A stretch of 35,524 nucleotides of DNA from JANQIV01 sp050117315 (GTDB lineage: Bacteria > Bacteroidota > Ignavibacteria > Ignavibacteriales > Melioribacteraceae). This document shows positions 6,054 to 15,420 of this stretch, piece after piece. Each line of letters begins with the position of its first letter. Within the stretch, counting starts at the first letter, position 1. Both the position numbers and the translations under genes were made by a program. The stretch is taken from NCBI GenBank assembly GCA_050117315.1, contig JASFMY010000064.1, forward strand, positions 1-35,524. The letters run 5' to 3'. Below the pieces are notes generated by a model that worked only from the letters and a program-made list of their open reading frames with translations, searched no databases and was not told where the DNA came from.

Positions 6054-8543
6054 TTAATTATACCCTTGTGCTAAAATCATCTTTTTAGAAAGAGTTTTTT
6101 CTTTCGTGATCATTTTATAAGAATAAACTCCTTTTGAAAGTTTGCTTGAATCAAGAAAAACAGAATGAGTACCCGCCTCAACATGTTTATCAAAAATTGT
6201 TTCAACCCGGTTATCTAAAGAATCATAAAGAACAATCTTAACATGCTGTGATGACGGAATTCTATACGTAATTTTTGTTGACCGGTTGGCCGGATATGGA
6301 TAAGTGTTTGATAAATAATAGTCATCATTAGCTGTTTCCCTTCTCTCATACTTTATGTTGGAGATTATCTCATATCTATGATTACCTTCTCCAAGTTTAA
6401 CATCAACCCATTCGTTTGAATCATTAGATAAATACCTATTTCCGTCAACAATTATTTGGTTAACTTCCGGATAATATATTCTAATACTTGAACCACTAGT
6501 AACTATTTCTCCTCTTTGTCCGTTCAGCAAGAAAGTTATATCCGAATCAGATTCAAAGCCGATAATACTTTTTTGCTTATTTAAAAACTTATTACCCTTG
6601 TAACACCAAATATTCATATCATTTGTGTCAAACTTTCTTACATAAAGGGCGGTAGTATTTATTAAGAAACTTCCAATTTCGATATCTTCCTTTAATTTCG
6701 GATTTATAAAATAATCCTCTACATGACTATCAAATTTCAACTTTGCTAATGAATAATATTTATTTTCGTCAGTTTCCATAACAGGGACTTTATCGTCATT
6801 ACGATGCGGGAAAAGTATCGTTGCTACATCAACATATTTTGCCGTTGTTATAAATCCGGCATCTATATATTTGCCAAAAAATCGGCTGCATTCATCATAC
6901 GATGCAAGGTAACCTTCTTTTATTTCTAAGTGATTAGGTTTATCAATAAATTTAATCGTGACAAAAAGGCTATCGATAAAATTTGTGCAGGGTTTTATTC
7001 TGAACTTGTATTGATTATTTTTTTTAATTTTAGGATTACTGTTTGAGTTTGGATGAAAATATATATTTACTTCTTTATCATCATATAATGTGGAAGCTTC
7101 GTCAAAAACATAGAAGTACCCCGGAAGATTATCAATAGGTTTTACAAACAGCAGGCTTCTGTTATGTATGCTGTTTATCAGCGATCGACCTGAATTGCCG
7201 GACGCATATACAATATCGTAACCGATAACACTTTCCTTAATTCCACCGCCCATTAAAGATTGATGATTATAATTACCTACGGTGAGTGTATTGGAAGATC
7301 TTGCATCTTTGCTGACCCACTCCCACAATTCTGCGTTAGGTTCACCCCAACCGTCATAACCTGAATTCCTGATTATATTATCACCAAATGCAGTTATATG
7401 AATGGAATTTACTTCCAAATGATTGTGACTTTGTTCATTAGGATAGATGTTCCATAAAACACCTGTAATATTATCTTGAGTTGGGTCATCTCCCAATAGC
7501 CAGGCCCCGCCATTTTTGAATATCCTGCTTTTTGGTTGTCGGGCTTTAACAGGAATACTGTCGGTTAAAAGATAGTTTAGCAAGGTATTTTCTTTGTCAA
7601 AATCTCCCATAGGACCAATGAACCATGCCGCATAAGCTTGTGCCACCTTTGAAAATCGGTTGACCCTCAAGGCTGATGTGGTCCATTCGTGAAAAGGTTT
7701 AACAGGCGGCGAATCACCAAAGGTATAAGTTAAATTAAACGGAGTCATTGAATACCCGAACAACCACTCGTATAAATTAATAAAAACAGGTTCCGAATAA
7801 AATTCATGATAGCCTTGATATTCACAAATATCCATAAACATTTTTTTCTGCACTCTTCTTTTCATATAAAGACGGCTATGAGCGTAACCGGGACCTGTTG
7901 TATAAACACCATCCTCCGATGCTGCATCAAGAAAATACTCTTTATAACTATTCTTCCTTTCTATAAACTCTTTTGATTTTCCTCCATAATTATATAAAGC
8001 ATACATTCCTTCAATAGCATATTTACTTTCAAACCAACTCCGATGATGGTTAAGCGATATGTACTCAAGATCATCTTCTATTTCTTTTCTTTTTAGCGGG
8101 TCCAAATCATAGTACATAATATCTAAAGCAATATAGGTCAAAAAAGCAGCTTGCGCAGGTCCAACATTATAACCGTGTTCCGTAGGGATGTCTGTTGTTT
8201 CCTTATCTTTGCGGATATCGTCAATTAATTTAAGGACGTCATTTTCAAGTTTGCTAATATAAAGAGGTTTGCTCTCGGGAAAAAGTATATAACAAAGCGA
8301 CAAGGCTCCCGCCAAATCGGTTGCTAAAGAAGTTTTTCTTATATGCCTGGTATTTTCTCGGTATTCTAATTCTTCAACGGCTTTAACAGCGTTTTCTTTA
8401 AAAGCAGACCACGGATATGTATCGGCTTTCATTCTTAAAGAATCATATTCCGATTCTTTAACAATAATATAAGGCCGGGATTGAGATTTAATAATTACAA
8501 CAAACAATGAGCTTAGACAAATAAGGAATAAAACTTTCTTCAT
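6054..8543 (-). CDS. Secreted heparinase II/III-family polysaccharide lyase with T9SS C-terminal domain
   Basis: An 829-aa enzyme with a signal peptide (MKKVLFLICL...IIKS, Q21 after the likely cut), an alpha/alpha-toroid domain (~30-330) and a heparinase II/III-type beta-sandwich (~340-740). GPGYAHSRLY (217-226) supplies Tyr/His candidates, and SHNHLE (372-377) followed by a GDNIIRNSGYDGWG stretch is the conserved His/metal region of the family. The last ~80 residues (YPYPANRSTKITYRIPSS...GVYSYKMITKEKTLSKKMIL) are a Por/type IX secretion sorting domain. Family enzymes cut uronate-containing polymers by beta-elimination, leaving unsaturated uronates, which the two GH105 enzymes nearby could remove. 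The exact PL family and substrate are not readable. It is the last gene of the operon and the only one with a clear T9SS tail, so it is the best candidate for the extracellular step. Confidence 0.85.
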   Translation of the reverse strand: MKKVLFLICLSSLFVVIIKSQSRPYIIVKESEYDSLRMKADTYPWSAFKENAVKAVEELEYRENTRHIRKTSLATDLAGALSLCYILFPESKPLYISKLENDVLKLIDDIRKDKETTDIPTEHGYNVGPAQAAFLTYIALDIMYYDLDPLKRKEIEDDLEYISLNHHRSWFESKYAIEGMYALYNYGGKSKEFIERKNSYKEYFLDAASEDGVYTTGPGYAHSRLYMKRRVQKKMFMDICEYQGYHEFYSEPVFINLYEWLFGYSMTPFNLTYTFGDSPPVKPFHEWTTSALRVNRFSKVAQAYAAWFIGPMGDFDKENTLLNYLLTDSIPVKARQPKSRIFKNGGAWLLGDDPTQDNITGVLWNIYPNEQSHNHLEVNSIHITAFGDNIIRNSGYDGWGEPNAELWEWVSKDARSSNTLTVGNYNHQSLMGGGIKESVIGYDIVYASGNSGRSLINSIHNRSLLFVKPIDNLPGYFYVFDEASTLYDDKEVNIYFHPNSNSNPKIKKNNQYKFRIKPCTNFIDSLFVTIKFIDKPNHLEIKEGYLASYDECSRFFGKYIDAGFITTAKYVDVATILFPHRNDDKVPVMETDENKYYSLAKLKFDSHVEDYFINPKLKEDIEIGSFLINTTALYVRKFDTNDMNIWCYKGNKFLNKQKSIIGFESDSDITFLLNGQRGEIVTSGSSIRIYYPEVNQIIVDGNRYLSNDSNEWVDVKLGEGNHRYEIISNIKYERRETANDDYYLSNTYPYPANRSTKITYRIPSSQHVKIVLYDSLDNRVETIFDKHVEAGTHSVFLDSSKLSKGVYSYKMITKEKTLSKKMILAQGYN

Positions 8544-8580
8544 GAGCTTCCTGATAACTGAATAATTTGAATAACCGGAT

Positions 8581-9948
8581 TTAATACGTATTATTTTTTT
8601 TAATCATTTTTATAATTTCGGTTCCCGCCAAAAGAAATGAGCCCGCACCGTAAGTAGCATTCCAATCTTTATGTACCTCCCCAGGTTCCGAGCCCGGAAG
8701 CTGCACATAACCCATTTTACCGTATTCGTTAATACATCCCTGGAGTGCTTCCCACGACTTCAATATAAACGGCAGATATTTTTCTTTTTCCAAGTAACCG
8801 TTGTTAATACCCCATGCCATGGCATAAGTAAAGAAAGCTGTACTGCTTGATTCCGGTACCGGGTAATTTACAGGGTCTAATAAACTTGAACGGAATAAGC
8901 CGTCTGCGGGTTGAAGTTCCAAAATTCTTTCAGCCATTTCTTTGAAAAGTTTTTCGTACTTACCTCTGCCGGGATAATCATCCAGATACTCATTTAAAAT
9001 CATTGCTAATCCCGAAATAACCCAACCGTTGCCGCGGCTCCAAAAAATTTTTTTTCCGTTGGGTTCTTTTAACCCGTAATATCTGTCATCCCTGTAAAAT
9101 AACTTTTCTTCTTTGTCGTAGAGATGATCATAAGTCTGGCTGTATTGTTCATTCATATAGTCTATATATTTTTTATCACCGGTTATTGAGGAAAGTTTTA
9201 CCCATACCGGCGGCGACATAAACAAAGCGTCGCACCAACTCCACCTGTTTTTGCCATCAGAGTACCTTAAAGTTTGCGGGTGTGGATTTTTAATTATCCA
9301 ATCGAACTGCATTTGAACATTTGCAAGCATTTCAATTTCATTATATTTTTTATATAACTCAAGATACATCTGCCCTACGCAATGATCATCTGCATGATAA
9401 ATCCTGTCACCTAATTTCCATTTGCTCGCTTCACCGACCATCTTTAATGCATCAAAGTATTTTGAGTTTTTTGAAACTTTTGATAACTCAAGTAAGCCGG
9501 CATAAAAAGCCCCTATTTCCCAGCTTTTCGATGTACCGTCACCCATCGTTATAAGAACAATATCTTCTTCAGCGACATCTAATTTATTTGTTAAAGTGTT
9601 TTTAATTTGCTGTGGTATTTCCAGGTACGTAGCGTCATCCCCAACAAGCGAACAAAAATACTTCCAGTCGGCCGGTATGTTTTTAAAAACTTCTTTATCG
9701 TTAAAGCCTTCCCTCGTTTTCGTCAGCAACCCTTCCCATAAAATACGCGCCTGTTCCAGTTCACCGTTCTTTTTATATGTAACGTCAAACCTTACCGGGT
9801 TATTCAATTGCCAGTCAGCAACCTTTTCCATTTTTGCAAGAATTGCTTCTTCTTTTAGAGCAGTTAACTCTTGGGCATTAATAAAAATCGAATTTAGAAT
9901 TAAAAAGAGTACGCATAGCCATGCGGCCAAAGAGTTTTTTACATACAT
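8581..9948 (-). CDS. GH105 unsaturated uronyl hydrolase
   Basis: A 455-aa secreted (signal peptide to INA25, then Q26) alpha/alpha-barrel enzyme of the GH88/GH105 group, which hydrates the 4,5-unsaturated uronic acid left by polysaccharide lyases and so releases it. Family marks include HADDHCVGQMY (185-195), RWSWCDALFMSPP with the probable catalytic Asp D240, and FWSRGNGWV (302-310). It is longer than the ~370-aa YteR/YesR enzymes because of the signal peptide and an N-terminal extension to about residue 140. It lies 37 bases upstream of the lyase gene in the same direction, so lyase and hydrolase are probably made together. GH105 includes rhamnogalacturonyl and glucuronyl enzymes; the linkage here is not decided by sequence. 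No T9SS tail, so probably periplasmic. Confidence 0.85.
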   Translation of the reverse strand: MYVKNSLAAWLCVLFLILNSIFINAQELTALKEEAILAKMEKVADWQLNNPVRFDVTYKKNGELEQARILWEGLLTKTREGFNDKEVFKNIPADWKYFCSLVGDDATYLEIPQQIKNTLTNKLDVAEEDIVLITMGDGTSKSWEIGAFYAGLLELSKVSKNSKYFDALKMVGEASKWKLGDRIYHADDHCVGQMYLELYKKYNEIEMLANVQMQFDWIIKNPHPQTLRYSDGKNRWSWCDALFMSPPVWVKLSSITGDKKYIDYMNEQYSQTYDHLYDKEEKLFYRDDRYYGLKEPNGKKIFWSRGNGWVISGLAMILNEYLDDYPGRGKYEKLFKEMAERILELQPADGLFRSSLLDPVNYPVPESSSTAFFTYAMAWGINNGYLEKEKYLPFILKSWEALQGCINEYGKMGYVQLPGSEPGEVHKDWNATYGAGSFLLAGTEIIKMIKKNNTY

Positions 9949-10068
9949 GATTTATCTCGCATATTATAAGTATTTATTCCCCTCATCATTTCTCTGTCGA
10001 GAAATCTATCTCTAACAAAAAGACAGTAATTTTCTTTCTATGTAATCAAAGAAATTTTCGTGGTTTAT

Positions 10069-11694
10069 CTATTTTATATTCCCACCCATTTTAACTTCTT
10101 CCAAGTCTACGCCGTTTAACTTAGTAACCGATTCTATGTTATGTAAATTGTTGTTTAATAAAATCACTTCTTTTGTATCAGCACCGTTTAACGAAACAAA
10201 CGTTCCTGCTTTTGAGAGTGATCTAAAATTTGAAATGGTTATACGCTGCGATTCAATAAACTTAAATATTGCTTCCGCATCAAAATCAGACTCTGCCCTG
10301 ATTCCGTTTAATTGAATATCGTTTACGTCTTCGACAACAATTGCCGGACGGACATCTTCAGCAGCCAATCTTAGCTCAATATTATTGAGTGTAATATTAT
10401 CAACGTGTCTAATATAAAAGCCGTACGAAGTAAGCGTTCCCCAGCGTGTACCTTCCGGGTAGCCATCTTCCTGTTCGGGGATTTCTCTTACTGCATCTTC
10501 TTTAGTTCCTCCGCCGGGATACTCAATTGTAATATTGTTTAATGTGACATTTTGAATTTTATGACTCGGAATCCCCATAATTGATGCGCCGATATTTGAT
10601 TCAACATTTGTTGCAATTACATCGCTTATGTTTACATCCTTAAAAATACCAATGCCCGGCTGGTCTGCATCAGGATGGTGTTTTCTTCCCCTATTGCCGA
10701 GACGCATATAAAGAGGTACTTCTGTGCCTTCAATCCTGATATTCGAAATTGTTACACCTTCCAATATTCCGCCGTCAACCATGCCAAGTGTTATACCGCT
10801 TATCCCTTTGTGTTCACCATAAATTTTTGTGGGAGAATCCGATGGCTTTACAACAATGTTTGATATCGTGACATTTCTGAATCCGCCTGTTGATTCTGTT
10901 CCCATTTTAATTGCATTACAATGACTGCTCAGCACACAATTAGTAATTGTTACATTTTCAGTTATTCTTTCGGATGTACTTTTAAGTGTCAGCGCATCAT
11001 CATCCGTATCGCCGATACAATCCGACATTACTACATTTTTACAACCGTCGATGTCTATCATATCGTTGTTTTTATTGGCGTGGTTATAAACTTTTATACC
11101 GTGAATAAAAAGGTTTTCGCAGGCAAGGTATTGCTGCATCCACATTGCCGAATTTCGCAAGGTAATTCCTTCGATTTTGACATTGTTGCATTCAACAAAT
11201 CTAATTATAAATGGCCTGTTGAAATAACGATCAGGTTTTTTATTGGTAGTAATTATATACGATGCCCCCTGTCCGTCTATCGTACCCTCTCCACGAATAG
11301 AAATGTTTTCCGCTTTCTCGGCATAAAACATTGAATGCTTCAAAAAATAATCGTTATATGATTTTAATTCGGGGACTCTTTCTTCGTAATCTTTTATATT
11401 CGTGCTACCTAAAAGTGTTGCACCCCGTTGAATGTAAAGATCAACATTACTTACAAGATCAACGGAACCGGTTAAATATTTTCCCGGAGGAAATAGTACC
11501 GTACCGCCTTTAACAGCACAATCGGCAACGGCTTTTCGTATTGCTTCGGTATCGAGAGTTACTCCGTCACCTTTGGCTCCGTAATCTTTTACATTAAAAA
11601 AAATACCGGTTTGAGCATTCGACAAATTGGTTAGTATTATAATTACAAAAATAAATTTGATATTCACGAGTTTATTTGTACGATTTTTTTCCAT
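10069..11694 (-). CDS. GH28-family (polygalacturonase-like) glycoside hydrolase
   Basis: A 541-aa secreted right-handed beta-helix protein with a signal peptide ending SNA|QT (cut after A27). The start VKDYGAKGDGVTLDT (35-49) is the classic pectin-lyase-fold opening. GH28 catalytic blocks are present in modified form: NNDMIDID (209-216), DTDDDALTLK (229-238, the paired Asp) and SSHCNAIKMGTES (256-268, H258), replacing NTD, DD, GHG and RIK. The catalytic acids and His are kept, but the usual GHG and RIK are not, which points to a divergent GH28 clade perhaps acting on another uronic-acid linkage than polygalacturonate. It lies 120 bases upstream of the GH105 gene and 25 bases downstream of the aldo/keto reductase gene. 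Confidence 0.8.
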   Translation of the reverse strand: MEKNRTNKLVNIKFIFVIIILTNLSNAQTGIFFNVKDYGAKGDGVTLDTEAIRKAVADCAVKGGTVLFPPGKYLTGSVDLVSNVDLYIQRGATLLGSTNIKDYEERVPELKSYNDYFLKHSMFYAEKAENISIRGEGTIDGQGASYIITTNKKPDRYFNRPFIIRFVECNNVKIEGITLRNSAMWMQQYLACENLFIHGIKVYNHANKNNDMIDIDGCKNVVMSDCIGDTDDDALTLKSTSERITENVTITNCVLSSHCNAIKMGTESTGGFRNVTISNIVVKPSDSPTKIYGEHKGISGITLGMVDGGILEGVTISNIRIEGTEVPLYMRLGNRGRKHHPDADQPGIGIFKDVNISDVIATNVESNIGASIMGIPSHKIQNVTLNNITIEYPGGGTKEDAVREIPEQEDGYPEGTRWGTLTSYGFYIRHVDNITLNNIELRLAAEDVRPAIVVEDVNDIQLNGIRAESDFDAEAIFKFIESQRITISNFRSLSKAGTFVSLNGADTKEVILLNNNLHNIESVTKLNGVDLEEVKMGGNIK

Positions 11695-11719
11695 TCTATT
11701 TTAGTTCTCATTTATGTTC

Positions 11720-12709
11720 TTAAAAATATTTTTTATAAACGGAATCAATAAAATCAAGATCATCCTGCACCAGATCAATTTTCCCGGCTTTGGCATTTTC
11801 AATTGCCTGTTCTTTATTCCTGGCACCGCAAAGAAGGTGGGTTATTCCTTTTTGTTTGAATGTCCATGCCAACGATAATTGTCCCAGATTGGCATTATAT
11901 TTTTCTGCGAGAGGCTTAAATTCACCAAGCATCCGGTTTACTTTTTCAATAAATTCTTTCTGGAACATTGGTTTATTGTTCCGCACATCTCCTTCACCGA
12001 ATTTCCTGTCGGCTGTAATTTTACCCGTTAATAAACCTTGAGCAATAGGTGAATAAGCTAGTAGAGCTATATTATTTTTTGCACAATAACTTGTATTCCC
12101 TTCTGCTTCAATCTTCCTTGCCAGCATGTTGTATTTTTCCTGGTCGGAATCAATATCGCCGTACTGTTTCATCTGTTCAACCGTTGCATTTGATACTCCT
12201 ATAGCCCTTATCTTTCCTTCCTCTTTTAATTTTGTTAAAGCCGACATTGTTTCTTCAATAGGAGTAGTCGGCACCTGCCAGTGTGTTTGATAAAGGTCAA
12301 TATAATCTGTCTGCAATCTTTTAAGGCTTTTTTCTACCTCTTCACGTATGGATTCCGCACCCAGATATTTATACACTTTGCGTTTGCTTTCACCTTCGGT
12401 AACGGATAGATCATCACTGTTAAAATAGAATTGGCCTTTCTCTTTGTCCCAGACAAGACCGCATTTGGTAGCAATAATTACTTTATCTCTACGGTCTTTA
12501 ACTGCTTTTCCTACAACTTCCTCGGAATAACCGAAACCATATATCGGTGCAGTGTCAATAAAGTTTATCCCGGCGTCCAGTCCTGCATGAATGGCATCGA
12601 TGCTTTCTTTTTCATCCGCACCGCCCCACATCCATCCGCCGGTAACCCATGTACCGAGAGCAATTACCGAAGCATTCATTCCTGTTTTTCTTATTTCTCT
12701 TTTCAGCAT
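11720..12709 (-). CDS. Aldo/keto reductase
   Basis: A 329-aa cytoplasmic NADPH-dependent oxidoreductase of the AKR superfamily, in the branch of IolS/YajO-like sugar-related reductases. The catalytic tetrad is visible: Asp and Tyr in FIDTAPIYG, Lys in IATKCG and His in YQTHW. GVSNA and AYSPIAQGLLTGK mark later barrel strands, and the cofactor phosphate site is near CGARN. The length is normal. In this setting it could reduce or oxidise a released sugar or keto-sugar, perhaps the keto form of an unsaturated uronate, but this is inference. It has its own upstream gap of 115 bases with a TAnnTTTG box (12750-12757), so it may head a sub-operon of four genes down to the lyase. Confidence 0.88.
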   Translation of the reverse strand: MLKREIRKTGMNASVIALGTWVTGGWMWGGADEKESIDAIHAGLDAGINFIDTAPIYGFGYSEEVVGKAVKDRRDKVIIATKCGLVWDKEKGQFYFNSDDLSVTEGESKRKVYKYLGAESIREEVEKSLKRLQTDYIDLYQTHWQVPTTPIEETMSALTKLKEEGKIRAIGVSNATVEQMKQYGDIDSDQEKYNMLARKIEAEGNTSYCAKNNIALLAYSPIAQGLLTGKITADRKFGEGDVRNNKPMFQKEFIEKVNRMLGEFKPLAEKYNANLGQLSLAWTFKQKGITHLLCGARNKEQAIENAKAGKIDLVQDDLDFIDSVYKKYF

Positions 12710-12749
12710 TTATTTCATTCCTTGTTTTATGATTGATGTTAAAAATGCA

Positions 12750-12757
12750 CAAAGATA
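12750..12757 (-). promoter_or_regulatory. Bacteroidota-type -7 promoter box (TATCTTTG)
   Basis: Reading leftward, TATCTTTG matches the Bacteroidota housekeeping consensus TAnnTTTG. It lies about 41 bases before the aldo/keto reductase ATG in a 115-base gap, one of the longest within the leftward gene run. A -33 TTG at the ideal spacing is not exact (a T-rich stretch is there instead). It would give the four promoter-proximal genes (aldo/keto reductase to lyase) their own transcript. Confidence 0.5.
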
Positions 12758-12824
12758 AACAACATCATCATTAAAAACCCGTTGAAGAAATAATATGCCT
12801 ATTGCAGACTTTCATATATGCATT

Positions 12825-15350
12825 TCATTTTTTTATCACAAGTTCAATTAGTTTTTTTGCAGGGAGATTCAATTTAAATCTTTGGCCTGATTTTAAATAC
12901 TCTATTTGAGATTCCTTGAATATATTACCGTCCGCATCTTTTATAATGAAATTATACTCACCCTTATCAAGCTGCCAAAGTCTTAAGGTGATACCATAAT
13001 CATTTTCAGAATGAGAATAGATATCGACATTCAAATTTTCCATGCCGTGATCTTTTACAAAAGCGGTGAAATCATTATCCGTATCTTCCCATGTAATTGT
13101 ATAATAAGGAGAACTGCCTTCCCTAGTTCCGTCTCCCGTTAACATTGCTTTCAAATGATTTGCGCCAGGTGTTCTCACCCTGTCCGTATGAACCACAAGT
13201 GTTGTTCTCAAAGGAGTATTATAACGGATTATATTTAATATATTCCTAAGTCCGGCGGTTATATAACTTTCATCTTGAGTCAGCCTGTATTTAAAGTAAT
13301 CCGTGCCTGCAAGCTTTATAATTTCATCGTACTTGTTATTACATGTTATATTTCTCCATGTACCGACCACACTCCAAAAATTTTCGTTTATATATAAAAT
13401 TTTTGCTGCCCATTCCGGCGAGCCTTTGGGATAGTCCTTTTTATAAAAATCCGGATCAGCTTTGATGTTGTCGTAGACTAAATCCATTGTTAATTCTATC
13501 GGCAGCAACAAACTGTCGTCCTTGGTTAAAGTATATGTAAATAAAAACTGGTCAAGCATCATTATACCCGGATGGATCTCCCATTCGAAATAATTCCATA
13601 ACATGTTTGCTTCGTACCAGTTTGGTTCGTCGCCGTTTAACGCATCATCATACCATCTCATTGAAGCAGGGATAATACCTTTCGGTTTTCCTTTGTCTGT
13701 TCTTAATGCAGCATGCAGCCACGATTTTGACCATTCGCTTAAAAGCTGAATATACTTTTCATTTCTTGTTGCCCATGCTAAGTAACGCAACGGTTTTACG
13801 GCACGTGCATTATACTCAAGGTCCCGGTTACGCGGAGGGCGTTCGTCCACTTCAGTCGAGCTGAACCATGCTGATTTAAAGAACCTCCTGCCGAATCTAT
13901 TTTTTTCTGTCCAGAGATTTTCAAAATACTTCGCCGTGTATTCCAGTCTTTTAAGATATGTTGAATCATTATCTACCATAATAAGTTCAGGTGTTGAATC
14001 GGAAATGAATTCGGAAGCATGTTCAACATCAATCGGTTTTTTAGAATAGCCTTTATAAACTTTGGGATCATTCCAAACCGCATCGGCTATTTTTTCCCAG
14101 CCTTTGATTGCCGGTTCATCCCCTTTGAAAATAAATGCATTCCACCATCTTAAGATTTCCACGTCGTCACCAATCTTACCGCCCAGTTCACCGTTTGGCG
14201 CTTGTTTTTCGTTTACCCACCACTCTATTTCACTGCTCAAGCGACAGATTACTTCTCTTTGAAGATTGGACCATTCGGGTGCGCCTTCCGAAGAGGGAAG
14301 GTTACCGCATGCATTCGGGATATCAATTTTTGTACCGTTTAACATTGCTAAGGATGGGTCATCCGGGTAAACTTCAAACAACCTTGAGAGGTCCTGCTTT
14401 GATATTTCCAGTTCGTGCTTACCTCCCCTTTCCAGTTCTAAATCATAGCAGATTTTTCCTCTCATCCATTGCGCTCTTTCCTTCAACGGGTAATCCGTAA
14501 AATCAAAATTTTCAAGAAAAGTATCCAGCAGCAGTATTGCCTGGTGCATTCTCTGAAAAATAGAAAGACCTGTTTGAAATCTTTCCCATTCCCAGCCCAG
14601 CATTTCCCAGAACCTTTCAGCTTCGTCAATAAGCGATATTTGCTGGTACCAGTAAAACAGGAACGGGTCTTCCTGATTTTTCTTCAGCCTGGTCTTAAGT
14701 GTATTAGCCAGGTTACGCAAAGAAACTTTGGATTTATACTTGCCGGCTTCTTTAATTATCTTCATGTAACTTTTCTGTATCGAATCAGCCGGTTCAACTT
14801 TTGGAATAAACGTGAATCCAAGTAAACGAATCGAGTCTTGGACTCCTTGTAATCTAAAGTCAACTCCCTGCTTATTTACTTTTATCAAGGTATGATATAC
14901 ACGGTAAATATCCATCAGGTTATTTGCATCTTCAGCACCGGGCTTGATTCTATGCCAGCTTATTTCTCTCTCGGTATCATTAACAAAAAGCTTTGCGGTA
15001 TTTACTACTTCCCTCCCGCTTTCCATCCAAAATGTAAACCACCAATCGCCTTCGGGCAAATCGATCTTGAATTCCAGTTCTTTGCCTGTTATACCGTCAA
15101 TCGTAAAATTATTTCTAAATCCGCTTGTTTCCAGATCACTTCTTACAAATAAGCCGGAAGGTTTTGTTATCCAGCCAAAACCTTGTTTCTTATCATAGAC
15201 ATCTTTTTCATTAATCTTTTCAACGGAAGGAAAAAACCTGGAGTCAAGGCTTCCTGTATCAAAAGCATAAGGTTTATAAGCCAACCGGTTTTGTGATAAG
15301 ACGAAACTTACGTTTCCAAATAAAAGTAATATAAGAAATATCTTTTTCAT
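12825..15350 (-). CDS. Large secreted protein of unknown family, probable carbohydrate-active enzyme
   Basis: An 841-aa protein with a signal peptide (MKKIFLILLLFGNVSFVLS|Q). Residues ~22-185 look like a malectin/galactose-binding beta-sandwich: it opens YAFDTGSLDSRFFPSVEKI and has GFGWI, the pattern that also starts RG-lyase and GDSL-esterase modules. Residues ~190-370 are helical. Residues ~380-740 look like an alpha/alpha toroid rich in Trp, Tyr and Asp/Glu (EIEWWVNE, WYEANMLWNYFEWEIHPG, GTWRNI). The last ~100 residues appear to be beta-sandwich. The layout resembles uronate lyases or unsaturated-uronyl hydrolases, but I see no known catalytic motif. It sits between the NagB-like gene and the aldo/keto reductase. 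No T9SS tail, so probably periplasmic. Candidate new lyase or hydrolase family. Confidence 0.7.
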   Translation of the reverse strand: MKKIFLILLLFGNVSFVLSQNRLAYKPYAFDTGSLDSRFFPSVEKINEKDVYDKKQGFGWITKPSGLFVRSDLETSGFRNNFTIDGITGKELEFKIDLPEGDWWFTFWMESGREVVNTAKLFVNDTEREISWHRIKPGAEDANNLMDIYRVYHTLIKVNKQGVDFRLQGVQDSIRLLGFTFIPKVEPADSIQKSYMKIIKEAGKYKSKVSLRNLANTLKTRLKKNQEDPFLFYWYQQISLIDEAERFWEMLGWEWERFQTGLSIFQRMHQAILLLDTFLENFDFTDYPLKERAQWMRGKICYDLELERGGKHELEISKQDLSRLFEVYPDDPSLAMLNGTKIDIPNACGNLPSSEGAPEWSNLQREVICRLSSEIEWWVNEKQAPNGELGGKIGDDVEILRWWNAFIFKGDEPAIKGWEKIADAVWNDPKVYKGYSKKPIDVEHASEFISDSTPELIMVDNDSTYLKRLEYTAKYFENLWTEKNRFGRRFFKSAWFSSTEVDERPPRNRDLEYNARAVKPLRYLAWATRNEKYIQLLSEWSKSWLHAALRTDKGKPKGIIPASMRWYDDALNGDEPNWYEANMLWNYFEWEIHPGIMMLDQFLFTYTLTKDDSLLLPIELTMDLVYDNIKADPDFYKKDYPKGSPEWAAKILYINENFWSVVGTWRNITCNNKYDEIIKLAGTDYFKYRLTQDESYITAGLRNILNIIRYNTPLRTTLVVHTDRVRTPGANHLKAMLTGDGTREGSSPYYTITWEDTDNDFTAFVKDHGMENLNVDIYSHSENDYGITLRLWQLDKGEYNFIIKDADGNIFKESQIEYLKSGQRFKLNLPAKKLIELVIKK

Positions 15351-15420
15351 TATTCTATAATTATCATTTAGTCCAAAATCATTTTTTGTGTCGGCAATAC
15401 ATCATGAACATAAATATTTC

